Shown: positions 33,918-43,275 of the stretch, one piece after another | Position numbering within the stretch: the stretch's first letter is position 1 | Layout of the letters: each line of letters begins with the position of its first letter | Source of the DNA: Leeuwenhoekiella aequorea | GTDB lineage: Bacteria; Bacteroidota; Bacteroidia; Flavobacteriales; Flavobacteriaceae | NCBI RefSeq assembly: GCF_004104375.1 | Contig: NZ_QOVM01000001.1 | Location: 124,001 to 188,000 of the forward strand | DNA: 64,000 nucleotides | Direction of reading: 5' to 3' | Notes under the pieces: model-generated | Database searches by the model: none | Told to the model about the DNA's origin: nothing | Seen by the model: only the letters and a program-made list of their open reading frames with translations | Made by a program: the position numbers and the translations under genes

Positions 33918-35486
33918 ATGAGAAAACGTTTTATTATTGGTTATTTTTTGATAACCGCAGTGAGTACATTTGCTCAGAAAAAAGTTATAAATTCTGAAAT
34001 TATAGAGGATGAAAGTTTATCTGATACACTTTCAGTCGTAGATACCTTAGAAATAAAAGAGCTACAAGAGGAAATGTCACAAAATTTCCTTTTTAAGCAA
34101 CGTAAAGGAGGGAAAGTTACTTACAACTTAAATGACCAGGAGTTTCCCTCAAAAATTGATAAAAAGTGGGTTAGAGAGCTTACAAATGGATCGCTATATG
34201 ATTCTATCGAAGCTATAATTGATGAAGACTACCATCTCACAGAAGTAGATTTTCCTGAGCTTACCACAGAAATTCTCAAAAAACGATTATCAGATCTAAA
34301 TGCCCGCACTCCTTTCAATATAGAATACACCCCATCTCTAGAAAATGTAATTAAATCATATCTAAAAAGGCATAAGCCTACTTTAGAGCGATTAATGGGT
34401 TTATCTGAATTTTACTTTCCAGGTTTTGAAGCCACATTTGATAAATACAATATGCCATTGGAGCTAAAGTATTTAGCGATTGTAGAATCTGCACTGCGAC
34501 CAAGAGCAAAATCAAGGGTAGGCGCAACCGGGATGTGGCAGTTTATGTACAGTACAGGAAAATTATATGGTCTTGATATAAGTTCGTATGTAGATGAGCG
34601 TATGGATCCTATTTTATCTACAGAGGCAGCAGCTCAATACCTATCAAAACTTTATGAGATTTTTGGAGATTGGGATTTAGCACTTGCTTCTTATAACTCT
34701 GGACCAGGAAATGTGAGTAAAGCGATTAGACGTAGTGGCGGTAGCACAAATTACTGGAATATACGTCACAATCTTCCACGTGAAACTGCTGGATACATAC
34801 CTGCTTTTTTAGCAACAATGTACATATTTGAATATGCACAAGAGCACGGCTACAAACCGGTTAAACCAGATATTAATTATTTTACTACAGACACCGTTAG
34901 GATAAAACAAACCTTAACGCTTCAGCAAGTATCAGCATATACGGGTGTCTCTTTTGATGAGGTTCAATTTTTAAACCCATCTTACAAGCTTGATGTTATT
35001 CCTTATGTTAGTGATGAAGAATATTATTTACGCCTCCCTGTAGAAGCGCTAGGTTCTTTTGTGGCTAATGAAGATGCTATTTATGCTACTGCAGAAAAAG
35101 AATTACAGCGTGATGAAGCTACATTACCGGCTTTTGTTGAAAATCCTACTAGTGTTACTTATCGTGTGCGTAGTGGTGATTATTTAGGGAAAATTGCTTC
35201 GAAGTACGGTGTAGGGATTTCACAAATAAAACGATGGAATAATCTTCGGTCAAATACCTTACGTATAGGACAGCGACTAACATTGTATCCAACAAAATCT
35301 ATTGTTTCTAGTTCGTCTTCGAGCACTTCAAAAAGTAAATCTCAAAAGTATATTGTTAGAAAGGGAGATAGCTTGTGGAAGATTGCTCAAAAATTTCCTG
35401 GGGTTAGTCCAGATAATTTGAAAAAGTGGAACGATATTAGTGGTAATAAATTAAAACCAGGAATGACCCTGGTGATTGCCAACTAA
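33918..35486 (+). CDS. Lytic transglycosylase with two LysM domains (MltD-like)
   Basis: A 522-residue exported peptidoglycan hydrolase. A signal peptide (MRKRFIIGYFLITAVSTFAQ) opens it. An SLT domain lies at about 165-300, with catalytic Glu190 in IVESAL, followed by GATGMWQFM and LASYNSGPGNV. Two LysM modules are at about 413-458 (YRVRSGDYLGKIA) and 476-522 (YIVRKGDSLWKIA), joined by a Ser-rich linker. It cleaves glycan strands to 1,6-anhydro-muropeptides during wall growth. It is followed 18 bases later by a DUF4837 lipoprotein gene, probably in one operon. Confidence 0.94.
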   Translation: MRKRFIIGYFLITAVSTFAQKKVINSEIIEDESLSDTLSVVDTLEIKELQEEMSQNFLFKQRKGGKVTYNLNDQEFPSKIDKKWVRELTNGSLYDSIEAIIDEDYHLTEVDFPELTTEILKKRLSDLNARTPFNIEYTPSLENVIKSYLKRHKPTLERLMGLSEFYFPGFEATFDKYNMPLELKYLAIVESALRPRAKSRVGATGMWQFMYSTGKLYGLDISSYVDERMDPILSTEAAAQYLSKLYEIFGDWDLALASYNSGPGNVSKAIRRSGGSTNYWNIRHNLPRETAGYIPAFLATMYIFEYAQEHGYKPVKPDINYFTTDTVRIKQTLTLQQVSAYTGVSFDEVQFLNPSYKLDVIPYVSDEEYYLRLPVEALGSFVANEDAIYATAEKELQRDEATLPAFVENPTSVTYRVRSGDYLGKIASKYGVGISQIKRWNNLRSNTLRIGQRLTLYPTKSIVSSSSSSTSKSKSQKYIVRKGDSLWKIAQKFPGVSPDNLKKWNDISGNKLKPGMTLVIAN

Positions 35487-35504
35487 CATCAAATAGAAAA
35501 TATT

Positions 35505-36473
35505 ATGCAAAAATTACTTTTGGCACTTGTGCTATTTACTTTGATTGCGTGTAATGATAAACCGGAAGGAAAAATTTTATCATCATCTTCGGGAGCATTA
35601 AATACCTTAACTGTAGTAATGCCTAATGATTTATGGGCAGGTAGTGTAGGTGAAAGTATTAGAGAAAAACTTGCTGGTCCTGTTAATGGCTTGCCTCAGG
35701 TAGAGCCTATGTTTGAAATTAACCAAATGCCTATAGAAGCTTTTTCGGGATTTATGCGTAAACAGCGTACATTCTTAAAGATTGAACAAGCAGATGTTCC
35801 GGCCTTAGAGGTAGTTTCTGATGCTTATGCAAGACCTCAAACGGGTATAATTTTAAGAGGACCTACCGAAGAGTCAATCATAAATCTTATTAAAAGTGAC
35901 AGTGCTAAAATTGTAGACACCTATAAGGCGGCAGAGGTTAAAGAAAAAATAAGACGTATTAGTTTATCGCTTAAAGAAGACGAGGATATCACTAAGAGTT
36001 TTGGGATAACCATGAAATTTCCATCAGCTTATAGATATGCTAAAACCGATCCAGGTTTTTTCTGGATTCGTAAGGACATTCCTAATGGCGATATGAATAT
36101 TACCATCTATGAAGTTCCCTACAATATGATCGATGCAGATAGTAATACTATAGGATCGTTAATAAAGATGAGAGACTCTATCGCTGGAGATAATATAGTT
36201 GTGAATGAAGGTATGCGTTTTATAACAGAAGCAGCTTTTGCCCCGTATCTTAATGAGACTACAATAGACGGAAAAAAAGCCTTTGAGATGAAAGGAATGT
36301 GGGAGGTAAAAGGAAGATTTATGGCAGGACCGTTTGTAAACTATACGGTAGACGATAAAGAGAATAACCGGTATCTTGTATTAGAAGGTTTTGTATTTAA
36401 GCCGTCTGCAAATAAGAGAGACAATATATTTGAACTAGAATCTATACTTCGATCTGTAAAATTTGTTGATTAA
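35505..36473 (+). CDS. DUF4837 family lipoprotein
   Basis: A 322-residue protein with lipoprotein signal MQKLLLALVLFTLIAC (Cys16). The body contains two similar alpha/beta halves (about 28-150 and 155-322) and the stretch FFWIRKDIPNGDMNITIYEVPY, typical of the Bacteroidota family DUF4837. Function is unknown. Its place right after the lytic transglycosylase suggests an envelope role. It ends at a strong shared terminator. Confidence 0.85.
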   Translation: MQKLLLALVLFTLIACNDKPEGKILSSSSGALNTLTVVMPNDLWAGSVGESIREKLAGPVNGLPQVEPMFEINQMPIEAFSGFMRKQRTFLKIEQADVPALEVVSDAYARPQTGIILRGPTEESIINLIKSDSAKIVDTYKAAEVKEKIRRISLSLKEDEDITKSFGITMKFPSAYRYAKTDPGFFWIRKDIPNGDMNITIYEVPYNMIDADSNTIGSLIKMRDSIAGDNIVVNEGMRFITEAAFAPYLNETTIDGKKAFEMKGMWEVKGRFMAGPFVNYTVDDKENNRYLVLEGFVFKPSANKRDNIFELESILRSVKFVD

Positions 36474-36495
36474 AGATTCTAAAAATAAACAAAAA

Positions 36496-36527
36496 AAAGC
36501 CGCCTCAAATTAATTTGAAGCGGCTTT
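36496..36527. terminator. Bidirectional terminator
   Basis: A long stem of about 15 pairs starting AAAGCCGC, with one C-A mismatch, has an A-run before and a T-run after. It separates DUF4837 from the convergent tatA gene. Confidence 0.88.
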
Positions 36528-36548
36528 TTTTTTAGAAGTAAATACGTA

Positions 36549-36755
36549 TTATAACTTTTTATCTTCTATAGTGTCGTCAGATTTTCTAGGAGCGTCCTCG
36601 TCTTTAGAAGCATCTTTAAACTCTTTGATACCACTTCCTAAACCACGCATCATCTCAGGTATTTTTTTACCTCCAAAAAGTAAAAGTATAACAACCACGA
36701 TAAGACCTATTTGCCAAGGTCCAACCATTCCTAAAAATATCGATAGTAAATTCAT
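36549..36755 (-). CDS. tatA: Twin-arginine translocase subunit TatA/E
   Basis: A 68-residue protein of the Sec-independent Tat pathway, which exports folded proteins. The N-terminal span (GPWQIGLIVVVILLLFGGKKIPEM) has the family signature LLFGGKKIPE at the hinge. The amphipathic helix GLGSGIKEFKDASK follows, then an acidic/basic tail. No tatB or tatC lies beside it; in Bacteroidota tatC is often elsewhere. Confidence 0.95.
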   Translation of the reverse strand: MNLLSIFLGMVGPWQIGLIVVVILLLFGGKKIPEMMRGLGSGIKEFKDASKDEDAPRKSDDTIEDKKL

Positions 36756-36849
36756 ATTATTCTAATTTAGGCAGTAAATATAAAAAGAATTCGTCAGATT
36801 AGGTTGCTCCTTAAGAAACTTTAGCAAGTGAGAAACGCCTTTTAAATTT

Positions 36850-36857
36850 TATATTTG
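36850..36857 (+). promoter_or_regulatory. Promoter -7 box for M23 peptidase gene
   Basis: TATATTTG followed by C, a perfect TAnnTTTG, lies 17 bases before the start codon. Confidence 0.6.
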
Positions 36858-36874
36858 CATAAGCACAAAACAAT

Positions 36875-37741
36875 ATGGCTAAACCTAAAGAAAGAAAGAA
36901 ATTTAGAAAGCGCCTTCTGCATAAATACAGGTTGGTGATTCTAAACGAAGACACTTTTGAAGAGCGTGTTTCTTTTAAGCTTACACGGTTAAATGTATTT
37001 ATCGTTGTGGGCTTCTCAATAATCATACTTATTGCTTTAACAACATTCTTAATCGCATACACTCCATTGCGGGAGTATATCCCCGGATATTCATCTGTAA
37101 AATTAAAAAAGCAAGCTACTGAGTTGATCTTTGAAACAGATTCACTTAAAAGACAATTAGATATTAATCAGCAGTATTACGCTAGTATAAAAAAAGTGCT
37201 TACAGGAGATGTTGATCGGGTGAACTTCAATAAAGATTCGCTACTATTAGTAGATCAGGAAGAAAATGGAAGTTTAAGCTTTAAAATATCTAAAGAAGAT
37301 AGCATTTTGAGAGAACAAGTAGCTAATGAAGACCGGTATAATTTGTTTGAACCGGCATCTACTAAAGTGAATTTCTCTTTATTTCCACCGGTGAAAGGAA
37401 ATATTACTGAAAAATACAATTTAGATAGAAAGCATTACGCGGTAGATGTTGTTGTTCCTAAAAACGAACCTATAAAAGCCGTGGCCGATGCTACCGTTAT
37501 TTTTTCAGAATGGACTTCAGAGACGGGTAATGTTCTCATACTCGATCACGGAAATAATCTAATTTCGGTTTATAAGCATTGTGCCTCTAGAATTAAAGAT
37601 CAGGGAGATCTGGTAAAAGCAGGTGAGGTGATTGCTACTGCAGGATCTACCGGTGAATTTACCACAGGACCACACCTGCATTTTGAACTTTGGAACAACG
37701 GTTACCCTGTGGATCCAACTAATTATATCGCATTCGAATAA
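36875..37741 (+). CDS. M23 family metallopeptidase, membrane-anchored
   Basis: A 288-residue LytM-type endopeptidase. It has a basic cytoplasmic N-terminus, one membrane span (about 45-66) and a helical linker. The peptidase domain (about 170-285) has the zinc ligands His187 and Asp191 in HYAVD, plus the HxH motif His267-Leu-His269 in GPHLHFELW. It probably cuts peptidoglycan cross-bridges or acts as an activator like EnvC, but the intact ligands favour an active enzyme. Its TAA shares one base with the ATG of the GH3-like gene, so the two are coupled. Confidence 0.93.
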   Translation: MAKPKERKKFRKRLLHKYRLVILNEDTFEERVSFKLTRLNVFIVVGFSIIILIALTTFLIAYTPLREYIPGYSSVKLKKQATELIFETDSLKRQLDINQQYYASIKKVLTGDVDRVNFNKDSLLLVDQEENGSLSFKISKEDSILREQVANEDRYNLFEPASTKVNFSLFPPVKGNITEKYNLDRKHYAVDVVVPKNEPIKAVADATVIFSEWTSETGNVLILDHGNNLISVYKHCASRIKDQGDLVKAGEVIATAGSTGEFTTGPHLHFELWNNGYPVDPTNYIAFE

Positions 37742-39234
37742 TGTCTATAAAATCATTTTCAGCAAAACTTTTTGCAAAATATATTGTTTCAAAAACTCAA
37801 AAGTGGTCTTCAGAACCCGAGGAGACACAGCAGAAAGTATTTGAATATCTAATTAAAAGTGCCTCTCAAACTCGTTTTGGCAAGGATCATGACTTTAAAA
37901 ATATAAGCACATATCAAGATTTTGCTAAGCGTGTGCCTATACGTGATTATGAAGAATTAAAAAGCTATGTTGATGAGGTAGTAGCTGGCGAAAAAGACAT
38001 TTTGTGGCCGGGAAAACCGCAGTATTTTGCTAAAACTTCTGGAACCACTTCCGGAGCTAAATACATTCCCATTACTGCAGAGTCTATGCCTATGCATACC
38101 AGTGCAGCACGTGATGCAATACTGCATTATATTGCTGAAACAGATAACCGAAGTTTTGTAGATAAGAAGATGATTTTTTTACAAGGCAGTCCAGAACTTC
38201 AAGAACAAAACGGAATACAAACCGGAAGACTTTCTGGTATTGTTGCACATTATGTGCCGGGATATCTTCAAAAAAACCGAATGCCCAGTTGGGAAACTAA
38301 TTGTATCGAAGACTGGGAGACAAAAGTAGAAGCTATTGTAGCAGAGACCACAAAGGAGGATATGAGCGTAATAAGCGGTATTCCTTCTTGGGTGCAAATG
38401 TATTTTGAACGATTAACTGCTAAAACAGGAAAAAAAGTAGGTGAGCTCTTTCCTAATTTTAATCTCTTTATCTACGGGGGTGTGAATTATGAACCTTACC
38501 GTAAAAAGTTTGAAAACCTTATAGGTAGAAAAGTAGATAGTATAGAATTATATCCCGCAAGCGAAGGGTTTTTTGCATTCCAGGATTCACAAAATGAGAA
38601 AGGCATGCTTCTCTTGCTAAATAGCGGTATTTTTTATGAATTTATCAAAGCTGATACATTCTTTAATGAAAATTCAGATCGACTTACCATAGGTCAGGTA
38701 GAAGTGGGTGTAAATTATGTAATGATAATTTCAACTACAGCGGGGCTTTGGGCATACAATGTAGGAGACACGATTATGTTTACTTCAACAAAACCGTATA
38801 GAGTTGTTGTTTCTGGTCGTATTAAGCACTTTATTTCTGCTTTTGGAGAACACGTGATAGGGAAGGAGGTAGAAGAGGCATTAGCGAGTACAGCGACCTC
38901 TTTTAATGTACAGGTAAGCGAGTTTACTGTGGCACCTCAAATAAATCCCACAGAAGGCTTGCCGTATCACGAGTGGTTTATAGAGTTTGATAAGGAACCT
39001 GAAGACATTAATGCGTTTGCAAAAGCAATAGATGGAGCACTTCAAAAGCAAAACAGTTATTACAAAGATTTAATTACAGGAAAAGTTCTGGAAACATTAA
39101 AAATTAATGTGGTTTCTAAAGGAGGCTTTAACCAATATATGAAATCTAAAGGAAAGTTAGGAGGACAAAACAAACTCCCAAGACTGGCAAACGACCGCAA
39201 AATCGCAGATGCCTTAAATGAATTTGGTTTTTAA
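37741..39234 (+). CDS. GH3 auxin-responsive promoter family protein (acyl-adenylating superfamily)
   Basis: A 497-residue protein of the GH3 family, named after plant enzymes that join amino acids to jasmonate or auxin. The ATP-binding motif reads KTSGTTSGAKYIPIT (about 99-113). Later come SIELYPASEGFFAFQ and VGDTIMFTSTKPYRVVVSGRIKHF, the adenylation-domain hinge. Bacterial members are common in Bacteroidota, but their substrates are unknown. It overlaps the M23 peptidase gene by one base, hinting at envelope-related work, although the protein is cytoplasmic. Confidence 0.9.
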   Translation: MSIKSFSAKLFAKYIVSKTQKWSSEPEETQQKVFEYLIKSASQTRFGKDHDFKNISTYQDFAKRVPIRDYEELKSYVDEVVAGEKDILWPGKPQYFAKTSGTTSGAKYIPITAESMPMHTSAARDAILHYIAETDNRSFVDKKMIFLQGSPELQEQNGIQTGRLSGIVAHYVPGYLQKNRMPSWETNCIEDWETKVEAIVAETTKEDMSVISGIPSWVQMYFERLTAKTGKKVGELFPNFNLFIYGGVNYEPYRKKFENLIGRKVDSIELYPASEGFFAFQDSQNEKGMLLLLNSGIFYEFIKADTFFNENSDRLTIGQVEVGVNYVMIISTTAGLWAYNVGDTIMFTSTKPYRVVVSGRIKHFISAFGEHVIGKEVEEALASTATSFNVQVSEFTVAPQINPTEGLPYHEWFIEFDKEPEDINAFAKAIDGALQKQNSYYKDLITGKVLETLKINVVSKGGFNQYMKSKGKLGGQNKLPRLANDRKIADALNEFGF

Positions 39235-39239
39235 AAAAG

Positions 39240-39247
39240 TATATTTG
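39240..39247 (+). promoter_or_regulatory. Possible internal promoter -7 box
   Basis: TATATTTG fits TAnnTTTG, but its last base lies only 5 bases before the following start codon, so any transcript would be leaderless. It could equally be chance. Confidence 0.3.
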
Positions 39248-39252
39248 ATTTG

Positions 39253-40944
39253 ATGAGTTTAATAAAACAAGAAAACAGAACACGTGCGCAAGAAAGCTCT
39301 GCAGCTATTGAGCGTATGTACATAACTATGAGACACCTTTTTAACCGTGGTTTTTATAAACCTATGGGTGTTTCTGGAGATACATTACGTGAAGCGCTTT
39401 TAATTTTGCGACCAGAAATATATGGGACTATTGCTGAAGAAAAAGTAGAGCTCAACGGACTATTATACGTTATTGATCGTCTACCGGAAGGTATTGAGGA
39501 ATGTCGGTTTATAAATCTTACAAGTGACGAAGGATACAAAAACTCGCATTTTAAGCCTATAGTTCCGCCAAAAAGACGACGTAATTGCTACCGAATTGAT
39601 GATGAACAAATGAATATTGAGATTACCAGAGGTAGATCTGAAATTTATGATATTCTAACACACTTGACCTTTTTGTTTGTAGAGTCACACAAGATTATGA
39701 AACGTGTGATAATTAATGAAGAAGGTCAGACTACTCGAGACTGGAAGAAACTGGAAAAAGCAGTTTTATCTGAAGAACCTTTATCTCAAAAAGAACGCGA
39801 AATAGCATTAACGCATACCGCAAATATACTCGGAAGAACATTTCACGAGGTAACTGTCATTTATAGTAAATTCTCTGCTCCTACAAATGAGAAGCGCTTT
39901 TTGAGCCTCGTATATTGGCTAGGAAAACGTGCCATTGAGGAAATATCTGAAAATGACAAACGTATAGTCACTTTCTCTCCAGTACTTAGAGAGCGCTTAG
40001 GGCATCATATTCACGGTGAAGTTTGGGCAGATACAATTAAAAAAGAGCTAGATACAAGAGGACTTCTTAATCGCCCTATTCACATCATAAGTGCAAATAT
40101 GCATAGTGTTATGAATACGCTTTTTGCACCTGTAGCTCTTGCAAAAGAAATGGCAAAAAAGGAAAATCTTGAGATTTATGAGATTCTGAGTGATGCCGGT
40201 AGTGGTAAATTACGCGCTCGTGTTGAAAAAACTGCATTACAAAATGGTATGATTTCGGTGCCAGATCAAAGCGGAACAAATATAGATGTTCAGCTATTTG
40301 ATACGGCAAAATTAGATATTGACCAGAATAATTTTTGCTCAAAATCTTCTTATCCACAAGGTAAAGAACCTGTGATCATAGTTATGGATTATGCATTTGG
40401 AGAGCAGGCTTATGAGACGATGGAAGAATTATTAAAACCTTATGGAGAACCAGAAAATCTTACATATCTAGATGTGAAATCGGTTTCTATAATGGGTAAA
40501 GCGGGTATTCTCGAAGGTGGAAAAGGAGATATTATGATACCGAGTGCCCATCTATTTGAAGGCACTGCAGATAATTATCCGTTTGACAACCAACTTAAAA
40601 AAGAGCATTTTGAAGGACACGGAATTTCAGTTTGTGAGGGCGCTATGATATCTGTTTTAGGTACCTCTCTTCAAAATAGGGATATCCTACGCTTCTTTTA
40701 CGAAAGCACCTGGAATGTTATCGGTCTTGAGATGGAAGGTGCTCACTATCAAAAAGCAATACAAGCAGCGGCAAAATTAAGACGCAGTATAAGCGACACC
40801 GTAAAAGTACGATATGCGTATTATGCATCAGATAACCCTCTAGAAACCGGAAGTACACTCGCCTCTGGAGGACTTGGTACTACCGGCGTTAAACCTACTT
40901 ATTTAATTACTGAGCAGATCTTGGAGCAAATCTTCAAAGATTAA
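39253..40944 (+). CDS. Conserved protein with nucleoside-phosphorylase-like C-terminus (DUF6909-like)
   Basis: A 563-residue cytoplasmic protein. I place the start at ATG, although a TTG lies one codon earlier. The N-terminal half (about 1-260) is helical and unfamiliar. The C-terminal half looks like the phosphorylase superfamily: FGEQAYETMEELL, SVSIMGKAGILEGGKGDIMIPSAH, CEGAMISVLG and GLEMEG at 491-496, which recalls the MEG/EMEG purine-site motif of PNP/MTA phosphorylases. The label DUF6909 is from memory and uncertain. It may act on a nucleotide-like substrate. Its stop overlaps the next start by one base (TAATG). Confidence 0.75.
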   Translation: MSLIKQENRTRAQESSAAIERMYITMRHLFNRGFYKPMGVSGDTLREALLILRPEIYGTIAEEKVELNGLLYVIDRLPEGIEECRFINLTSDEGYKNSHFKPIVPPKRRRNCYRIDDEQMNIEITRGRSEIYDILTHLTFLFVESHKIMKRVIINEEGQTTRDWKKLEKAVLSEEPLSQKEREIALTHTANILGRTFHEVTVIYSKFSAPTNEKRFLSLVYWLGKRAIEEISENDKRIVTFSPVLRERLGHHIHGEVWADTIKKELDTRGLLNRPIHIISANMHSVMNTLFAPVALAKEMAKKENLEIYEILSDAGSGKLRARVEKTALQNGMISVPDQSGTNIDVQLFDTAKLDIDQNNFCSKSSYPQGKEPVIIVMDYAFGEQAYETMEELLKPYGEPENLTYLDVKSVSIMGKAGILEGGKGDIMIPSAHLFEGTADNYPFDNQLKKEHFEGHGISVCEGAMISVLGTSLQNRDILRFFYESTWNVIGLEMEGAHYQKAIQAAAKLRRSISDTVKVRYAYYASDNPLETGSTLASGGLGTTGVKPTYLITEQILEQIFKD

Positions 40945-41897
40945 TGGAAAATTCAGCACAGGATATAGATTTATTTGATTTTTTTAAATGGCTCCGCAGG
41001 CAGTTTAGAAATTTTCTTATTTATCTATATCGTCTGGGGCGATTTCTTCTTAGAAATATTGGAATACTAGCAGGCTTAATGATATTAGGCTTTGGTATAG
41101 GTTATGTAGTTTCAAAAATTGTAGACGAGAAAAGAATTGCTGAAATAATTGTCGTTCCCAATGTGAACACAACAAGCTATTTATACAGTAAAATAGATCA
41201 AATTAATCACGGGATTTCTAGTAAAGATTCTAGCTTATTAGCAGAATTGCAAGGCTATTTCCCTAATTTAGATATCCACGAAATACGCGTAGAGCCGATT
41301 GAGGATATTTCAAATTTGCTAGAAAATACGGCATTCAACAGTGAAGAATTGTTGGAAATGATTGCAGATTATGACGATGATGGTCCGTTTTACGATAAGC
41401 CGCAATATACTACTTCTTATGATGCTCATAAAATTACAATAACTGCTTCAGGAGTTTTTAGAAATCCAGAAGGGCTAATTCAGTTTTTAGAAGGAGATCA
41501 ATATTTAGAAATAAAACGGGAAGCGGGAGTAGATAATTTAACGGCAGAATTAATATCTAATGAATTTACGATACAACAGATAGATAGTGTTCTTCAAAAT
41601 ATTAATAGAGCGTTGCAGACGGGGCAGCAATCTTTGTCTATACTGGCTGCTAGAGATGAATCTAACTTAAGTGCAGTACTAGAAAGTAAAGCAAGTTTAG
41701 TCACTCGAAATACCGAGATTAAGGAAAAGCTCTTATATCTGGATTCGGTTTTTAAGGTTTACACTTCTTCAAAATGGCTTCAAAGCACCTCGCTTGTTAG
41801 TGTTTTAAAATATATACTACCGCTAGTATTTGTTCTCATATTTCTTTTTTATCATGCATTACTTAAGTTTAAAAAGCGATTTCAGGCTTACTTATAA
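40944..41897 (+). CDS. Wzz-like membrane protein (polysaccharide chain-length/co-polymerase type)
   Basis: A 317-residue protein with one span near the N-terminus (about 38-58: NIGILAGLMILGFGIGYVV) and one at the C-terminus (about 287-306). Between them lies an extracytoplasmic domain of about 220 residues with helical parts. This two-span layout is that of polysaccharide co-polymerases (Wzz). Sequence similarity is not obvious to me, so the call rests on topology and on the flippase gene that follows. It overlaps the upstream gene by one base, linking the polysaccharide locus to it. Confidence 0.65.
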   Translation: MENSAQDIDLFDFFKWLRRQFRNFLIYLYRLGRFLLRNIGILAGLMILGFGIGYVVSKIVDEKRIAEIIVVPNVNTTSYLYSKIDQINHGISSKDSSLLAELQGYFPNLDIHEIRVEPIEDISNLLENTAFNSEELLEMIADYDDDGPFYDKPQYTTSYDAHKITITASGVFRNPEGLIQFLEGDQYLEIKREAGVDNLTAELISNEFTIQQIDSVLQNINRALQTGQQSLSILAARDESNLSAVLESKASLVTRNTEIKEKLLYLDSVFKVYTSSKWLQSTSLVSVLKYILPLVFVLIFLFYHALLKFKKRFQAYL

Positions 41898-41962
41898 TCA
41901 CTACATAAATTTTTATTCTAGGTAATTTTTGAACTATCGCTTATACCTTCGGAAGAATATGT

Positions 41963-43273
41963 ATGTTAAAAACAATTAGAAATAAGATTTATAATAGTAC
42001 TACGACCTCTGCATTGGGTGGTATAATTAGCGTATTGCTTATAAGAGTATTTGGGATCCTATTTTTATTTGGGATCACTATTTATCTTACAAATTTTTAC
42101 GATCCAGCTCTCGTAGGTGCTTATGAGTTCACACGATCTGCATTATTCTTAATAGGTGGTTTTGCAATTTTAGGCACAGACCAATCAATATTATTTTTTT
42201 CAGGTAGATTTTTAAAGAGAAATCAGGTAAAAACTTTCTTTAGAATTTATCTCAAAATGGTACTGTTAATATTACTTATAAGTGTGGTAATATTGATTGG
42301 TACACTCTCCGTACCACAACCTGTTTTTGATTCGCTTTTTAATGATATAACATCCGGAACTCTTTTAATCAAGACCTCTTTTTGTGTGTTTTTCTATGCC
42401 ATTACTTTATTAAATACCGAATTATATCGCGGTTTTGTTTTGCAGAAAAAGTCTGAGTTATATCGGGGTCTCTACAAGCAACTGCCATTTGCTGTAGGAT
42501 TATTTATACTTTATATTTTTGAAGCGAAAGCCTATTTAGTAGACGTATTTCTGGCTAGTTATCTTCTATTAGCTATCATAACCTCACTAGAAGTACTTAA
42601 GATATATTCACGAAATACCTTTAGCAATTCACCTAGTAAGCCGGTCTTGTTTAAAACAATTTTAAAATCTACTATGCCCATTGCTATGAGTGCACTAGGA
42701 TTTTATTTACTCATAAGCATAGATATATTTTTTCTAAAAATATACACAGACTTTAAAACGCTCGCGTATTATGGAACGGCTGTTAAAATTATATTTCTTA
42801 TATCGACGATTGTAAGCACTATAAGCTCCTACATTGCAGTAGAGATTGCAGAGTTATATGTCAAAAATAGAGAGGAACTACAAGTATTAATGCGTAAAGG
42901 CGTGCGTATAATTTCATCACTTTCCGTTCTACTTTCTGTTTTCTTATATTTCTGCTCAGAACTCATTTTAAACATTTTTGGAGCTGAATATACAGAAGCA
43001 AATGAATCATTACGTATTTTAATTATAGGTCACTTTTTGAGTACACTTTGCGGAATCACAGCCGTATATTTAAATATGACCAAGAAGCAAATTACATTGC
43101 AATATATTATAGCTTTTACAGTTGTTTTTAATGGTATTCTCAATTGGATTTTAATTCCTAAAATGGGAATGAACGGAGCAGCAATAGCTTCTGCACTTAG
43201 TGTTGTGATGTGGAATGTGATCGCCGGTATCATCATCTACCGAAAGGATAAAATTAATCTCTTTATACATTAA
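41963..43273 (+). CDS. Polysaccharide flippase (Wzx-like, MATE/MOP superfamily)
   Basis: A 436-residue inner-membrane protein with about 12-14 spans. The N-terminus TSALGGIISVLLIRVFGILFLF and the later stretch GAEYTEANESLRILIIGHFL, ending in PKMGMNGAAIASALSVVMWN, are characteristic of the oligosaccharide flippase (Polysacc_synt) family. It moves lipid-linked repeat units across the inner membrane before polymerisation. The next gene starts 2 bases after its stop, so it is part of an operon with the two following membrane proteins. Confidence 0.9.
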   Translation: MLKTIRNKIYNSTTTSALGGIISVLLIRVFGILFLFGITIYLTNFYDPALVGAYEFTRSALFLIGGFAILGTDQSILFFSGRFLKRNQVKTFFRIYLKMVLLILLISVVILIGTLSVPQPVFDSLFNDITSGTLLIKTSFCVFFYAITLLNTELYRGFVLQKKSELYRGLYKQLPFAVGLFILYIFEAKAYLVDVFLASYLLLAIITSLEVLKIYSRNTFSNSPSKPVLFKTILKSTMPIAMSALGFYLLISIDIFFLKIYTDFKTLAYYGTAVKIIFLISTIVSTISSYIAVEIAELYVKNREELQVLMRKGVRIISSLSVLLSVFLYFCSELILNIFGAEYTEANESLRILIIGHFLSTLCGITAVYLNMTKKQITLQYIIAFTVVFNGILNWILIPKMGMNGAAIASALSVVMWNVIAGIIIYRKDKINLFIH

Positions 43274-43275
43274 GT

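Noticed and set aside
34772-34787. Third parS-like sequence TCTTCCACGTGAAACT
   Set aside because: Two mismatches at symmetric outer positions, and it lies within the conserved LPRETAGY coding part of the lytic transglycosylase, so it is explained by coding.
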